Source: Vitis vinifera
Taxonomy: Eukaryota; Streptophyta; Magnoliopsida; Vitales; Vitaceae
Length of the DNA: 64,000 nucleotides
NCBI RefSeq assembly: GCF_030704535.1
Contig: NC_081807.1
Location: 1,777,001 to 1,841,000 of the forward strand
Reading direction: 5' to 3'
Shown: one piece after another, positions 63,258-64,000 of the stretch
How the letters are laid out: each line of letters starts with the position of its first letter
How positions within the stretch are numbered: the first letter of the stretch is position 1
Notes under the pieces: model-generated
Databases searched by the model: none
Seen by the model: only the letters and a program-made list of their open reading frames with translations
What the model was told of the DNA's origin: nothing
Translations under genes and position numbers: made by a program

Positions 63258-64000
63258 TCATCTTTGCACCTTTGCTTCACTTTCAGAAGTCCTGCTTGGG
63301 ATGACTTTTGAGCCCTCTCTACTGAACATTCCCCATCCTCCTTGTCCATCCTGATTGACACCTCCTCTCTGGCTGCCATCGGATTTTGATGGGAAGTTCG
63401 CATTGAAGACGCCTCCCGCACTGGGATTTCTTGCAGATTCAGATGGGTTTCCTTCTTTGTTCCTGTTAACTTCTGATGCCATGCCTTGTTTCCCAGGAGC
63501 AGTAGCTTTTGAAGCACTGAAAATCCCGTAACTTGATGTCGGGGAGCTTGGAGGCACAGGATGAGACTGTTCTGGCTTGGGACCATCATTTGTGGGAGGC
63601 TTCGAGTTTCTGGATACAGAAGTATCAGCTGGAACTTGCTTAGTTCCCCCTGTTGAGGGCACGAAATTTAAATCAGACCATGACTGCTTTCCTTGATTTG
63701 GTAACCGAGGTTCTGACCTTGCTGAGTTTGCAGATGGATCTAGCTTCCCAGGAGCTTCAGCTTTTAGGGCACTAAAGTCCCCGTAACTAGGTCGTGGAGA
63801 GCTAGGAGGCCGAGATGGTTCTTGCATGGGAATCTCATGCAGTGGAAGCTTCAAGTTTCTGAACACAGAAGCATCAGTTCCATCCTGCCTTGTTCTTCCT
63901 GTTGAAGGTGAGGAATTCGTATCAGATCGTGCTTGCTTTCCTTGGTTTAGAAACTGGGGTCCTAACCTCAGTGAGTTTGTTGCACCCGGGCCCTTATTAT
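63258..64000 (-). CDS. 3' end of an unrecognised gene encoding ~85-residue repeats (partial)
   Basis: A frame open from the right edge of the window to a TGA at 63260-63258 on the minus strand gives the last 247 residues or so of a protein whose start lies outside. It is rich in Ser, Pro, Gly and Asn, with no membrane segment and no known domain. Two related units are visible. Unit 1 has FLNQGKQARSD, PSTGRTRQ, VFRNLKLP, PRPSYGDFSALKAEAPGK. Unit 2 has LPNQGKQSWSD, PSTGGTKQ, VSRNSKPP, SSYGIFSASKATAPGK. The unit length is about 85 residues. The C-terminus reads WGMFSREGSKV and ends EAKVQR. The composition suggests an intrinsically disordered region. Function not assigned. Confidence 0.75.
   Translation of the reverse strand, partial: NKGPGATNSLRLGPQFLNQGKQARSDTNSSPSTGRTRQDGTDASVFRNLKLPLHEIPMQEPSRPPSSPRPSYGDFSALKAEAPGKLDPSANSARSEPRLPNQGKQSWSDLNFVPSTGGTKQVPADTSVSRNSKPPTNDGPKPEQSHPVPPSSPTSSYGIFSASKATAPGKQGMASEVNRNKEGNPSESARNPSAGGVFNANFPSKSDGSQRGGVNQDGQGGWGMFSREGSKVIPSRTSESEAKVQR

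Noticed and set aside
63203-63589. Second frame overlapping the repeat protein's end
   Set aside because: It lacks the repeat pattern and is out of frame with the long frame that stays open to the window edge.
1-64000. tRNA, rRNA and CRISPR features
   Set aside because: A scan by eye found no B-box-like GGTTCGANTCC, no rRNA sequence and no spaced direct repeats of array type; a tRNA scan could not be run.

Overview
The window is nuclear DNA from a flowering plant. The evidence is intron-rich genes with AT-rich introns, plant-type paralogues, a Copia element whose primer-binding site is the plant-typical TGGTATCAGAGC, plant L1 LINEs with their 3' tails, and MITE-like foldbacks. The style of the LINE tails and repeats resembles grapevine (Vitis) as I remember it; the species is an inference and was not tested.

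Layout, left to right. (1) 1-660: fossil piece of an endogenous pararetrovirus (Caulimoviridae-type reverse transcriptase). (2) 1.6-9.0 kb, minus: a UBC23-like giant E2 ubiquitin-conjugating enzyme; seven coding exons add up to 1154 residues. (3) 10.45-15.55 kb, plus: the TRAPP-complex subunit TRAPPC2L, four exons, 143 residues. (4) 16.7-22.4 kb, minus, convergent with TRAPPC2L: 26S proteasome lid subunit RPN3, eight coding exons, 487 residues. (5) 23.7-38.1 kb, minus: two tandem copies of a MO2-type FAD-dependent monooxygenase. The left copy is a clear pseudogene whose intron holds a young-looking Copia element with identical LTRs and a perfect 5-bp target duplication. The right copy keeps all exons and splice sites but has a one-base frameshift in exon 5. 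(6) 41.3-62.2 kb, minus: a 21-kb gene for a CC1-like/RBM39-like SR-type splicing factor, 13 coding exons, 609 residues. One intron holds a nearly complete L1-type LINE (54.3-58.9 kb), and others hold several LINE tails and an RNase H fragment. (7) 63.3-64.0 kb, minus: the 3' end of an unrecognised gene that runs off the right edge and encodes an ~85-residue repeat.

The genes form no pathway cluster. UBC23 and RPN3 both belong to the ubiquitin-proteasome system, but their proximity is probably chance. I found no tRNA, rRNA or CRISPR and no evident new multi-gene system.

The most unusual structures are tandem repeats at two 5'-UTR introns. In UBC23 a 111-bp unit carrying the splice acceptor and start region is present three times; the two intronic copies keep the acceptor but have lost the ATG. 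In the RBM39-like gene the 5'-UTR intron is largely a diverged ~340-bp repeat that carries donor-like sites. Also notable are a GC-AG intron inside RRM2 of the RBM39-like gene, a dense TCCGGA cluster in the first TRAPPC2L intron, and a monooxygenase locus in which neither copy reads through.
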